Shown here: one piece after another, positions 35,011 to 43,326 of the stretch | Layout of the letters: each line of letters opens with the position of its first letter | Numbering within the stretch: position 1 is the stretch's first letter | Source: Thalassospira alkalitolerans | GTDB taxonomy: Bacteria > Pseudomonadota > Alphaproteobacteria > Rhodospirillales > Thalassospiraceae | DNA: 64,000 bases | Reading direction: 5' to 3' | NCBI RefSeq assembly: GCF_002115745.1 | Contig: NZ_JFKB01000001.1 | Location: 558,001-622,000 of the forward strand | Translations under genes and position numbers: made by a program | Notes under the pieces: model-generated | Seen by the model: the letters and a program-made list of their open reading frames with translations, nothing else | Told to the model about the DNA's origin: nothing | The model's database searches: none

Positions 35011-35032
35011 TCAAAACTATTCGATTGTTTGA
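35011..35032. promoter_or_regulatory. Candidate LysR-type binding site in the LysR/GST gap
   Basis: TCAAA and TTTGA are exact inverted repeats spaced by 12 bases, midway between the two divergent start codons. LysR sites have the form T-N11/12-A with short dyads; this is the best candidate I see in the gap. Confidence 0.35.
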
Positions 35033-35101
35033 TTTTGGGCCAGCCCCAATTATCGCGACCGGCCGGCCATTGCGAAACTGCAAGTGCCAAAGGAAGACAA
35101 A

Positions 35102-35710
35102 ATGATCCTTCACGATTTTTTACCATCCGGGAACGGGTACAAGATCCGTTTGCTGCTAACCCTTCTCGGCAAACCGTTTGATCTGGTGGAATATGACATC
35201 ACCAAGGGCGAAACCCGCACACCGGAATTTATATCGCGGATTAACGCCAACGGAAAAATCCCGGCGCTGGAACTTGGCGATGGGCACATTCTGACCGAAA
35301 GCAATGCGATCCTGATCCATCTTGCGGAGGGAACGCCTTATTTGCCCGCCGATGTATGGCAACGTACCGAAGTCATGCAATGGTTGTTTTTTGAACAATA
35401 TGACCACGAGCCAACGATTGCTGTTTTGCGTGCGTGGGTCGCGATTAAGGGCATGCCGGAACATGCTGATATTTTAGTGCCGATGAAGCAGGCGGGGGCG
35501 AAAAAGGCCCTCGAATTCATGGAAAAACGTTTGTCAGACCATGACTGGCTGGTGGCTGATGGGCTTTCCATCGCCGATATCTCGCTATACGCCTATACCC
35601 ATGTTGCCGAGGAAGGTCACATTGATCTGTCGGTATATCCGGGCATCATGGCGTGGATGGATCGTATTTCGGCTTTGCCGGGCTATATTCCGATTACGAT
35701 GAAGCCCTGA
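35102..35710 (+). CDS. Glutathione S-transferase family protein
   Basis: 202 aa. The thioredoxin-fold N-domain starts MILHDFLPSGNGYKIRLLLT, with Ser in the SGNGYK position as candidate catalytic residue, and has the glutathione-gamma-glutamyl contact LTESNAILIHLAE. The alpha-helical C-domain ends ADGLSIADISLYAYTHVAEE. The ATG at 35102 has AAAGGAAG before it; the GTG at 35084 overlaps that site. Divergent from a LysR gene, suggesting inducible detoxification. Confidence 0.92.
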   Translation: MILHDFLPSGNGYKIRLLLTLLGKPFDLVEYDITKGETRTPEFISRINANGKIPALELGDGHILTESNAILIHLAEGTPYLPADVWQRTEVMQWLFFEQYDHEPTIAVLRAWVAIKGMPEHADILVPMKQAGAKKALEFMEKRLSDHDWLVADGLSIADISLYAYTHVAEEGHIDLSVYPGIMAWMDRISALPGYIPITMKP

Positions 35711-35724
35711 AACAGCCTTCCTTG

Positions 35725-35768
35725 AAAAAACAGCCGCCCCTGCATCAGAAATTACATTGGGGCGGCTG
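35725..35768 (-). terminator. Rho-independent terminator on the minus strand
   Basis: A 10-bp perfect stem (CAGCCGCCCC with GGGGCGGCTG) with an 18-nt loop is followed on the minus strand by TTTTTT. It lies 150 bases past the dioxygenase stop and suits the dapE/dioxygenase transcript. The rest of 35769-35918 holds nothing recognisable. Confidence 0.75.
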
Positions 35769-35918
35769 CAAGGCCCATTGGATGATCCAGATAGCGCAAT
35801 GGGGATAGACATTTGGCCTGTGATCTATGCGGATCAAATAACTTGATAGATACAGTTGCGAGTGCCCCCAAAGTCGGAAGAACCCCGGTTTAACTTGGGT
35901 ATGGATGGAACCTGAATA

Positions 35919-37004
35919 TCAGCGTTTCATCGCAAGCGGTGCGATCTGGCCTTTACGCTGGGCAATCATTTTTTGTTCGGCAATCGCACCGGCTTCGTCG
36001 GTCAGGAAGGTGAAAATCCCGAAGCGACGCCCTTTGGTCACCGGCATTGCTTCATGCAGCAGCGAGCAGGAAAAGATCACAGCCCCCCCCGCGGGCGGGG
36101 CATAAAGGCCACGACCATATTCCGGGAACCGAACCTGCCCGCCTTCGTAAGTAATCGGGTTCAGGTTTAGCGATACGGCAAAACGACGATGTGCGGTAAA
36201 CGCTGTGCGGTTATCCCGGTGACGGCCGAAATGCCCTTGATCGGCGGCGTCATAGCACCCGATCCGCAAGACCTCCATGCTGGCTGTTCTGAATTGGAAC
36301 GCCTTGAACAATTCCGGCAAAATGCGGGTAACGATCCGGGTTTTGACTTTTTCAAACAGCACTTCGTCCAAAAGGACGACATCGTTGCGTTTTTTGATGT
36401 CGGATTTTGCTGTGCTGCTGTTTTCCGCCCCCTGAGAGACACCGTCGGCGCGTTTTTCACCCGCCTGCCAATAGGCAAGCAGAGCCTCGCACAATTCAGG
36501 TTCGAGAATATCATGTAGCAACATGACCGGGGCTTGGCGACTGGCCAGGTCAGGTTTGCTTCCGGCGTGGATTGCCTTGCAGACATCAATGGCGTTATTC
36601 ATATCCGCCAGCGGTGCATTGAACATCAGCCGATGGTTGGGATCGATCAGCAGTATTGAGGGCTCGTTCACACCAAACAGCTTTCTGACAGCATTTTCCA
36701 GGTCATAAAGCTCGGTTGCCTTGGCGTTTGATTTGGGGCTTTTCTTTGGGCTTTTCTTTCCGTCAATGATCAGAAAGGTCAGAGCCTCGTAATCCGATAC
36801 CTGATCGAGAAACCGGTCGATCATCTGCCAGGTTTCTTTGGTTGGTTTGTCATCAAGCAAAAAGAGCGCAAGCGTATTTCCGGCAATGAGCTGATCGGTC
36901 AGATCGACCGTCTTTGCGGCAACGTCGGGCAGGGAAATTTTCGGGACGATATCACCTTTGGCAACTCGGCTTGTGCTGATTGCTGTTTTTGGTGTGGCCG
37001 ACAT
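35919..37004 (-). CDS. Thioredoxin/peroxiredoxin-fold domain fused to a 2OG-Fe(II) dioxygenase
   Basis: About 361 aa. Residues ~15-150 look like a redoxin domain (GDIVPKISLPDVAAKTVDLT, LALFLLDDKPTKETWQMID, PSILLIDPNHRLMF), but the peroxidatic Cys position is missing (KPTKETW). The C-terminal ~200 residues are a prolyl-4-hydroxylase-type dioxygenase: Fe ligands His and Asp in GHFGRHRDNR, the distal His in LLHEAMPV, and a 2OG-binding Arg in TKGRRFGIFTF. It probably hydroxylates a protein or small substrate. ATG at 37004 is preferred; the alternative at 37058 would overlap dapE by 14 bases. Lies just downstream of dapE. Confidence 0.85.
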   Translation of the reverse strand: MSATPKTAISTSRVAKGDIVPKISLPDVAAKTVDLTDQLIAGNTLALFLLDDKPTKETWQMIDRFLDQVSDYEALTFLIIDGKKSPKKSPKSNAKATELYDLENAVRKLFGVNEPSILLIDPNHRLMFNAPLADMNNAIDVCKAIHAGSKPDLASRQAPVMLLHDILEPELCEALLAYWQAGEKRADGVSQGAENSSTAKSDIKKRNDVVLLDEVLFEKVKTRIVTRILPELFKAFQFRTASMEVLRIGCYDAADQGHFGRHRDNRTAFTAHRRFAVSLNLNPITYEGGQVRFPEYGRGLYAPPAGGAVIFSCSLLHEAMPVTKGRRFGIFTFLTDEAGAIAEQKMIAQRKGQIAPLAMKR

Positions 37005-37044
37005 TTTTTGTTGTCCCGATCCGTTGTCATGCAATTTGCGTTTA

Positions 37045-38190
37045 TCAGATTTTCGCAAAATATCCTGAAAGGACTTCTGCGTAAATCACAGTCAGGTTTT
37101 TAATATCATCGACCATGGCATGTTCATCGACCTTATGCATGCTTTGCCCGACCAGACCAAATTCAGCGACTTCGCAATATTTGTGGATAAAGCGTGCGTC
37201 CGATGTGCCGCCTGTGGTGCTCATATCCGGGCGGTGACCGGTGACTTTTTCCGCGGCATCGCCGATTAAGGTTGCCAATTTTCCCGGTTCAGACAGGAAA
37301 GCTTCGCCGGAAATCTTGACTTTAAGGTCATGCGCCCCGGCATGTGCGGCACAGGTTTCGCGGATCCATTTTTCAAGATCAACACCCTGGTGCAGATCAT
37401 TAAAGCGGATGTTGAACGCCGCACTGATTTTGGCCGCAACCACGTTTGTTGCCGGGTTTCCGGCATCAATTGTCGTGACTTCCAAATTGCTGGGCTGGAA
37501 ATGTGGCGTGCCGGTATCAAGTTCGTGGCTGGTTAAGGCATCAAGGACCTTGATCATGCGCGGGACCGGATTATCGGCCAGATGCGGATAGGCAACATGG
37601 CCTTGTGCGCCATAGATGGTGAGCCAGCCGGTGATAGAGCCGCGCCGACCAACTTTCATCATTTCGCCGAGATATTTCGGGTTGGTTGGTTCGCCGACAA
37701 GGCAGACGTCAAATTTTTCGCCATGCTTGTCACACCAATCCAGCAGTTTGATCGTGCCGTTGACCGCATCGGCTTCTTCGTCACCGGTGATCAGGAAACT
37801 GATGCTTTCGTCAAAATCGGGATGGCGGGCCAGGAACTGATCGATGGCTTCGACAAAGCAGGCAATGCCGGTTTTCATATCGACCGCACCGCGACCAAAC
37901 AAACGGCCATCCTTGATTTCGCCGCCAAACGGATCGACGGTCCAAGCTGCGGTATCCCCCGCCGGGACAACATCAGTATGCCCGGCAAAACAGAAATTAC
38001 GGCCCTTTGTTCCCAATCGGGCATAAAGGTTATCGATGCTGTCCCAGTTATCCTCGTGGAAAACCTTGCGTTTGCAGTCAAAGCCACGGGCTTCAAGGGC
38101 GGTCTGCAAGACATCAAGGGCACCGGCATCCGCGGGGGTGACAGATGGGCAGCGGATCAGGGACTGGGCAAGATCAAGGGCGGCGGACAT
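37045..38190 (-). CDS. dapE: Succinyl-diaminopimelate desuccinylase
   Basis: 381 aa M20 metallopeptidase. Di-zinc site motifs are [14 protein letters not shown] (His-x-Asp), the catalytic [20 protein letters not shown] (Glu-Glu) and the late His in [15 protein letters not shown]. It removes succinate from N-succinyl-LL-DAP in lysine and peptidoglycan synthesis. dapD lies upstream on the same strand (116-base gap). Confidence 0.96.
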   Translation of the reverse strand: MSAALDLAQSLIRCPSVTPADAGALDVLQTALEARGFDCKRKVFHEDNWDSIDNLYARLGTKGRNFCFAGHTDVVPAGDTAAWTVDPFGGEIKDGRLFGRGAVDMKTGIACFVEAIDQFLARHPDFDESISFLITGDEEADAVNGTIKLLDWCDKHGEKFDVCLVGEPTNPKYLGEMMKVGRRGSITGWLTIYGAQGHVAYPHLADNPVPRMIKVLDALTSHELDTGTPHFQPSNLEVTTIDAGNPATNVVAAKISAAFNIRFNDLHQGVDLEKWIRETCAAHAGAHDLKVKISGEAFLSEPGKLATLIGDAAEKVTGHRPDMSTTGGTSDARFIHKYCEVAEFGLVGQSMHKVDEHAMVDDIKNLTVIYAEVLSGYFAKI

Positions 38191-38306
38191 TTAATGTTCT
38201 CTGTGTTGAGCGCACGATAGGGCGGGGTAAAGCTGTTTGTAAAAAGGGGCAAAACGGACTGGCCGTCTTGCCCCTTATAGATCATTGGCAAATCGGGTGA
38301 CAGAAA

Positions 38307-39164
38307 TCAGTCCCGCAGCAATTCGTTGATCGAGGTTTTCGAACGGGTTTTTTCATCAACACGTTTGATGATCACCGCGCAATACAGGCTTGGGCCTGGC
38401 TTGCCATCGGGTAATGGTTTGCCCGGAATGCTGCCCGGAACCACAACCGAATAGGCCGGAACACGACCGATAAAGGTTTCGCCGGTGGTGCGGTCGATGA
38501 TTTTGGTCGATGCGCCGATGAAAACGCCCATCGAAATCACGGCACCTTCTTCGACGATGACGCCTTCGACGATTTCCGAACGCGCACCGATAAAGGCATT
38601 GTCTTCGATGATAACCGGACCGGCCTGCAACGGTTCAAGAACACCACCGATACCCGCACCACCCGAAAGGTGAACGTTTTTACCGATCTGTGCACAGGAG
38701 CCAACCGTTGCCCAGGTATCGACCATCACGCCGGTATCGACATAGGCGCCAAGGTTGACAAAGCTTGGCATCAGAACGGTGCCCGGTGCGATATAGGCCG
38801 AACGGCGCACGATGCTGCCCGGAACGGCGCGGAAACCGGCCGCTTTAAATTCGGCCTCGCCCCAACCTTCGAATTTCGACGGAACTTTGTCCCACCAATT
38901 GGTGTTCTCGCCCGGACCGCCGGAAATGGTGGTCATGTCATTAAGGCGGAAGGACAGAAGAACCGCCTTCTTGGCCCACTGATTGACAACCCATTTGCTT
39001 TCATTGCTGTTCTGCGATTTCTCGGCAACGCGCAACGTGCCGCTATCAAGTGCGGCAAGTGTCTGGTGGACCGCCTTGCGGATTTCACCCTGGGTGGCCG
39101 AGCTGATTTCGTCGCGGTTTTCCCAAGCGACGTTGATCACGCCTTCAAGTTCTGTTCTGTCCAT
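38307..39164 (-). CDS. dapD: Tetrahydrodipicolinate N-succinyltransferase
   Basis: 285 aa. An N-terminal helical domain leads to a left-handed beta-helix with hexapeptide repeats: [60 protein letters not shown] and [20 protein letters not shown]. It adds succinyl-CoA to tetrahydrodipicolinate, one step before the DapC/DapE reactions. Followed by dapE. Confidence 0.97.
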   Translation of the reverse strand: MDRTELEGVINVAWENRDEISSATQGEIRKAVHQTLAALDSGTLRVAEKSQNSNESKWVVNQWAKKAVLLSFRLNDMTTISGGPGENTNWWDKVPSKFEGWGEAEFKAAGFRAVPGSIVRRSAYIAPGTVLMPSFVNLGAYVDTGVMVDTWATVGSCAQIGKNVHLSGGAGIGGVLEPLQAGPVIIEDNAFIGARSEIVEGVIVEEGAVISMGVFIGASTKIIDRTTGETFIGRVPAYSVVVPGSIPGKPLPDGKPGPSLYCAVIIKRVDEKTRSKTSINELLRD

Positions 39165-39345
39165 TTTCAGAGGTCCTTGCGGTCAGCCTTAATTTCATGT
39201 CGGGCGGAGAATGGTCAAAGCCTGCGCTTAAGTCAACTCCGCCAGTTTACGTAGTTTTCCGGTTCCTGACCTGCGCAACACCTATCTGATCAGGGCGGAA
39301 ACCTCAATCTTGGAACGATGACAAATTTGCGCAAGTTGTGTGTTT

Positions 39346-40044
39346 TTATACCGTGGTGTTGCCCAATGTGCGCAGGAAAGCCGTCATATCATCGGTTTCA
39401 TGGTCAATCCGCGGGTCACCGCGTCCAACCTGTGCCCATTCCTCGTCGGTATGGACCCAAACTGTGGTCATGCCCATTTCCTTGGCCGGCAGCAGGTTTT
39501 TTGCCATGTCTTCAAAATATATGGCGCGTGTTGGATCAATTGCATCCCGTGCCAGAAGAAGGTCATAGGGATGTTGCTGTGGCTTGGGAACATAATTGGC
39601 ATCGACAATATCGAAAATGGTTTCGAAATGGCTGGCGATGCCAAGTCGTTCCATCACCCGTTCGGCATGGCCACGTGATGCATTGGTAAAAATCACCTTG
39701 CGGCATGGCAGCGCATCAAGGGCAGCGGCAAGATCGGGGGCGGGATCGACAACCGACAGATCAATATCATGAACCTTGTTCAGATAGTCGGCCGGATCAA
39801 TGTCATGTTCAGTCATCAGACCGCGAAGGGTCGTCCCATAACGATGAAAATAGCTTTTCTGAATCACATAGGCTTCATCGGCTGGCAGGCGCAACGCATC
39901 GCGAACATATTGCCCGATCAGGTTTGATACCTGTGAAAACAGGTCGCATGCCGCAGGATACAGCGTGTTGTCGAGATCAAAGATCAGAACATTGTCGGTT
40001 TCGACCTGCGGGATGGTTGATGGAGCAGAAGCGGGCGAAGACAT
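39346..40044 (-). CDS. HAD-family pyrimidine 5'-nucleotidase-like phosphatase
   Basis: 232 aa. HAD motifs: I LIFDLDNTLYP (DxDxT), II VIFTNASRGHAERV, III Lys in DANYVPKPQQHPYDL, IV YFEDMAKNLLPAKEMG. The SDT1-type cap with SQVSNLIGQYV and the DNTLYP start are typical of the pyrimidine 5'-nucleotidase branch. ATG at 40044 starts MSSPASAPST; the longer frame to 40083 is unlikely. Convergent neighbours none; 181 bases separate it from dapD, same strand. Confidence 0.9.
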   Translation of the reverse strand: MSSPASAPSTIPQVETDNVLIFDLDNTLYPAACDLFSQVSNLIGQYVRDALRLPADEAYVIQKSYFHRYGTTLRGLMTEHDIDPADYLNKVHDIDLSVVDPAPDLAAALDALPCRKVIFTNASRGHAERVMERLGIASHFETIFDIVDANYVPKPQQHPYDLLLARDAIDPTRAIYFEDMAKNLLPAKEMGMTTVWVHTDEEWAQVGRGDPRIDHETDDMTAFLRTLGNTTV

Positions 40045-40469
40045 TTCAGATGAATCCGGTTGTTTGCCGTTGCGGTGGCGCAATTGGCAGGTGACAAAAG
40101 CAAGCGTGTTTCAGGCATTTGTTTTATGGGATTTCGATGCCTTTGCAAAGGCATCGTCGGTGACATCGACGTTAAAGATGCAGATATCACATTTTGATGG
40201 CTGTTATCGGGCCAAGGTTTTGGGGGGGCGCAATTTTACCGTGACAGCACGGTCAAAGGCATTTTTGATTTTGGATTGAATTTGATGGCATCATGCGGTG
40301 CCTTGAGTTTCGAATAGGAAAATATCCGGAAATTTATCTACATGGGTAGAAATTTGTCAGTTATGTAAAGGGCTTATTAAGAGTGGACATGCAGAAGATA
40401 GGCTAATCCACCATGGTGAAAGTGTAGTAATCCTGAGTTGGGGCAGGAAGCTGCACCGGTTTTGAGTTA
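40045..40469. other. 425-bp intergenic region with a 22-bp perfect palindrome
   Basis: Between the divergent HAD and EAL genes. A perfect 22-bp palindrome lies at 40135-40156 (half-site CGATGCCTTTG), and an imperfect inverted repeat at 40330-40355 (AAATTT..GTAGAAATTT-like). No ORF with coding character is seen. Confidence 0.6.
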
Positions 40470-42173
40470 GTGCGAGAGAGCCCATTGGACAAACTTCTGA
40501 AAAGTCGAGCTTCGGCGCTTAGGAATGAACGCAACCGTTTTGCAGCCCTTGCGTTTGTATGGGGGGACCTTCTGCTTGAGCTTGATGACGATCTTCGGAT
40601 TGTTTTCGCATCGGGGGCCGCCGACGGTATGCTGGGTCGGGCGGCCGTTGATCTTGAAGGTCATACATTGCAGTCGGTTTTGGCACCGCAGTTCAGGCCG
40701 CTGGTGCAGGAAATGCTGTTTGCGGCGCGCCGTCGTGGCCGTATGGACAATATTCAGGTGCGTTTTATCCGCCCGGATGAACAACTCAGCGCACCAGTGT
40801 CGATGAGCGGCTATTTTTTGCCTGATCTTGGGGATCATTTCTTTGTCGCACTTCGTATCGCGGTCAATACCCTGCCACACGACATTGCGCGTTCGATAAA
40901 ACGTGATGCTGCTACGGGCCTTCTGGACGAACAAAGTCTGTCGCGGGTTGTGACCGAACGCCTGATGGCGCAGCGTGAAACCGGGGCGGAACATAAATTT
41001 TCCCTGATGACACTTAATGCGTTCGATCCGCTTTGCAAACGGATGGAGCAGATCGAGCGTGATGAAATGCTTGCCAGCATTGGCGCCTTTTTACGCGCCC
41101 ATTCGGTTGCCGGTGATACCGCCGGGCGAATGAACGGCAACCAGTTTGGAATGCTGCATCGTGCCGATATTCCGGTTGGCGAACTTGAAAGCCGGATTGC
41201 TGATTGTGCACGCAATGCCGATCCTGCGGGCACAGGCGTCGAAATATCGACATCGGTCACGGATTTTACGGCTGAAATGATCCCGCCGGGTGATCTGGCA
41301 CGCGGTGTATTATATTCTATTCGTCGGTTTTGTGATCGGCAGGAACATGGGTTCACTTTTTCCTGTTTGACCGGGCAGGCCCCAAATCTGGTGAATGATA
41401 CATTTTCTGCGATGCGCGATTTTGGCATGCGGATTGATCGTTTGAAATTTGATGCGGTCTATCAACCGATTGTGCGATTGCCTTCCGCGGAAATCCATCA
41501 TTTCGAGGTGCTTGCCCGGTTTTATGACGATGACGATAAACTGATTCCGACGGAGCGCCTGATTACCTTTGCCGAACAGGTGAACATGATCCATCGACTG
41601 GATCTTGCCATGATGCGCCGTACCCTGAAATGGATCCGTAATCAGCTTGATGACGGTATTGATGTGCGTGTTGCTGTGAACGTATCAGGTGACAGCATCG
41701 AACATCCTGATTTCTGTCGTTCAGTGATTGCTTTGTTTGAACGCAATCGCGATACGATGGGGCATCTGATGATTGAAATCACCGAAACGGCCAGGATCAG
41801 CGATCTGGACAATGCGGCAGTCTGGATTAGCAGATTCCGGGATTTTGGCGTTGAAATCTGTCTGGATGATTTCGGGACCGGGGCGTCCAATTTCCGTTAT
41901 ATCAGTGCGCTTGAAGTTGATTATGTCAAATTGGACGGGGAAGCTATTCGTCAGTCCCTGAAATCTTCCAAGGGACGGGTGTTTATGACGTCGTTGGTCG
42001 ATCTGTGTCACGAACTGGATATTGAAGTCGTGGCTGAAATGATCGAAACCGATGCGATGCGCGACATGGTCATCAAGGCTGGCTTTGATTACGCGCAAGG
42101 CTATTTGTTTGGCAAACCCGAAAAGGATATCACCCGTTATTGGCGCAACGTCCAGGACGGAAAAAATCCCTAG
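40470..42173 (+). CDS. EAL-domain c-di-GMP phosphodiesterase with PAS-like and degenerate GGDEF domains
   Basis: 567 aa, cytoplasmic. Residues ~25-130 are PAS-like; ~150-300 a degenerate GGDEF domain where the signature reads GRMNGNQFGML, so no cyclase activity is expected. Residues ~310-560 form the EAL domain with most metal and catalytic residues: HFEVLARF (EVL for EAL), NVSGDSI, LMIEITETA, ICLDDFGTG, VDYVKLDG, EVVAEMIET and YAQGYLFGKP. It probably hydrolyses c-di-GMP. The listed GTG start has a poor ribosome site; TTG at 40485 (GAGAG 5-9 bases before) is a good alternative. Located directly before the flagellin gene, fitting motility control. Confidence 0.88.
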   Translation: MRESPLDKLLKSRASALRNERNRFAALAFVWGDLLLELDDDLRIVFASGAADGMLGRAAVDLEGHTLQSVLAPQFRPLVQEMLFAARRRGRMDNIQVRFIRPDEQLSAPVSMSGYFLPDLGDHFFVALRIAVNTLPHDIARSIKRDAATGLLDEQSLSRVVTERLMAQRETGAEHKFSLMTLNAFDPLCKRMEQIERDEMLASIGAFLRAHSVAGDTAGRMNGNQFGMLHRADIPVGELESRIADCARNADPAGTGVEISTSVTDFTAEMIPPGDLARGVLYSIRRFCDRQEHGFTFSCLTGQAPNLVNDTFSAMRDFGMRIDRLKFDAVYQPIVRLPSAEIHHFEVLARFYDDDDKLIPTERLITFAEQVNMIHRLDLAMMRRTLKWIRNQLDDGIDVRVAVNVSGDSIEHPDFCRSVIALFERNRDTMGHLMIEITETARISDLDNAAVWISRFRDFGVEICLDDFGTGASNFRYISALEVDYVKLDGEAIRQSLKSSKGRVFMTSLVDLCHELDIEVVAEMIETDAMRDMVIKAGFDYAQGYLFGKPEKDITRYWRNVQDGKNP

Positions 42174-42207
42174 GGTCAAGATCGATTAATCCATCATCAC
42201 GTTGTGT

Positions 42208-42233
42208 AAAGCCGCCCTTGGGTGGCTTTTTTT
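42208..42233 (+). terminator. Rho-independent terminator after the EAL gene
   Basis: AAAGCCGCC pairs with GGTGGCTTT (one wobble) around CTTG and is followed by TTTTATT. Confidence 0.8.
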
Positions 42234-42328
42234 ATTGTGAATGGCAAAAAAACATTGGCCAAATTTGGCGGTAAACAGCCCTTTTTGCCGTGGTCGCGAT
42301 ATTTCACCCAGAAAAATGATCAAAGCAC

Positions 42329-42354
42329 CGCCAGTTTTGGCGCCTCGCCGCGTG
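42329..42354 (+). promoter_or_regulatory. Bipartite promoter-like motif upstream of flagellin
   Basis: CGCCAGTTTT at 42329-42338 and GCGTG at 42350-42354, 11 bases apart. The same two boxes with identical spacing precede flgD (47453-47478). The 8+11+8 geometry recalls sigma-28 (FliA) promoters, but the boxes are not the E. coli consensus. The untranslated leader that follows holds a 7-bp stem (ACCGACC with GGTCGGT, 42364-42385). Confidence 0.5.
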
Positions 42355-42430
42355 GATATGAGTACCGACCTAGTTTTTGGTCGGTTGGCAGGTATGTCAC
42401 GTCGATTATTCCATATAGGAGATCTAGAAA

Positions 42431-43249
42431 ATGGCGAGCATTAACACAAATATGTCGGCAACCCTGGCGGTGTCGAACCTGAACAAGACCACAGAAGAGA
42501 TGACTTCCGTCCTGACAGCAATGTCGAGCGGAAAATCCATCAACTCTGCTTCTGATGATGCTGCCGGTCTTGCAGTTTACACCGCAATGTCGGTCGACTA
42601 TGCGGCCTGGGAACAGGCTGGTGATAACGCCGAAGTTGCAACTGCTATTCTTGAAACCGCCGATGGTGGTCTTTCGGAAATCGCAGATATTCTTGAACGT
42701 ATGTATGAGCTGGCCTCGCAGGCATCTTCGGGGTCGGTGACTGATACGGAGCGTGGATATCTTGATACTGAATATCAGGAATTGGTCGCACAGGTCGATT
42801 CCATCGTTGCCTCGACCACTTATTTTGATACGGCGCTGGTGGACGGCACCTATAACGAGAACTTTACCGTTTCAGCGGATTCAAGCGTTGCGGCAATTGC
42901 TGTCGATTTGTCGACACAGGCCTTTGACGCAGCATCTCTTGGTCTTGCTGGTGATTTGACGTCATCGACCAATGCCGGGACCGAACTGACGGCGATTGAA
43001 GCGGCGGTTACGACCGTTTCGTCAGGTCGTGCGACGGTTGGTGCCCTGATGTCACGTTTTGACTATGCCGGTGGCAACATTGAAACGGCTCAGACCAACC
43101 TTGAAGCCGCAATGAGCGTCTATATGGATGCCGATATTGCGCAATTAAGCGCGGACCAGACCGAACTTGGCGTGAAGATGGATTCTGCCATCCAGGCCCT
43201 GTCGGTTTCCAATGAAAATCTTGAGAAGCTCACGCGATTGCTGAGCTAA
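42431..43249 (+). CDS. Flagellin
   Basis: 272 aa, a short flagellin with little D2/D3. The N-terminal D0/D1 has MASINTNMSATLAVSNLNKT and the conserved SGKSINSASDDAAGLAV patch. The C-terminal D1/D0 has VGALMSRFDYAGGNIETAQT, LEAAMSVYMDADIAQLSADQ and ends ENLEKLTRLLS, quite unlike the usual QANQ..LSLLR end. No Cys, acidic overall. AGGAG lies 10 bases before the ATG. First gene of the filament/hook locus and followed by fliD. Confidence 0.93.
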   Translation: MASINTNMSATLAVSNLNKTTEEMTSVLTAMSSGKSINSASDDAAGLAVYTAMSVDYAAWEQAGDNAEVATAILETADGGLSEIADILERMYELASQASSGSVTDTERGYLDTEYQELVAQVDSIVASTTYFDTALVDGTYNENFTVSADSSVAAIAVDLSTQAFDAASLGLAGDLTSSTNAGTELTAIEAAVTTVSSGRATVGALMSRFDYAGGNIETAQTNLEAAMSVYMDADIAQLSADQTELGVKMDSAIQALSVSNENLEKLTRLLS

Positions 43250-43251
43250 CT

Positions 43252-43308
43252 CGACACAGGGTCATCCGGTCTTAGAGCCGCCGGGTGACCCTGTACCATT
43301 TTGTGTCG
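43252..43308 (+). repeat. Large hairpin in the flagellin-fliD gap
   Basis: ACAGGGTCA with TCCGG on one side pairs with CCGGG TGACCCTGT on the other around a short loop (core 43256-43294), and CGAC/GTCG can extend it. No T-run follows, so it may be an mRNA-stabilising or processing structure rather than a full terminator. Confidence 0.55.
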
Positions 43309-43326
43309 CTGGGAAAGGAGGGCAGG

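Noticed and set aside
42384-42400. Sigma-54 promoter (TTGGCA..) before flagellin
   Set aside because: The -12 TTGC element is missing at the right spacing; the bipartite motif shared with flgD is better supported.
43252-43308. Terminator between flagellin and fliD
   Set aside because: Strong stem but no U-run; listed as a hairpin, not as a terminator.
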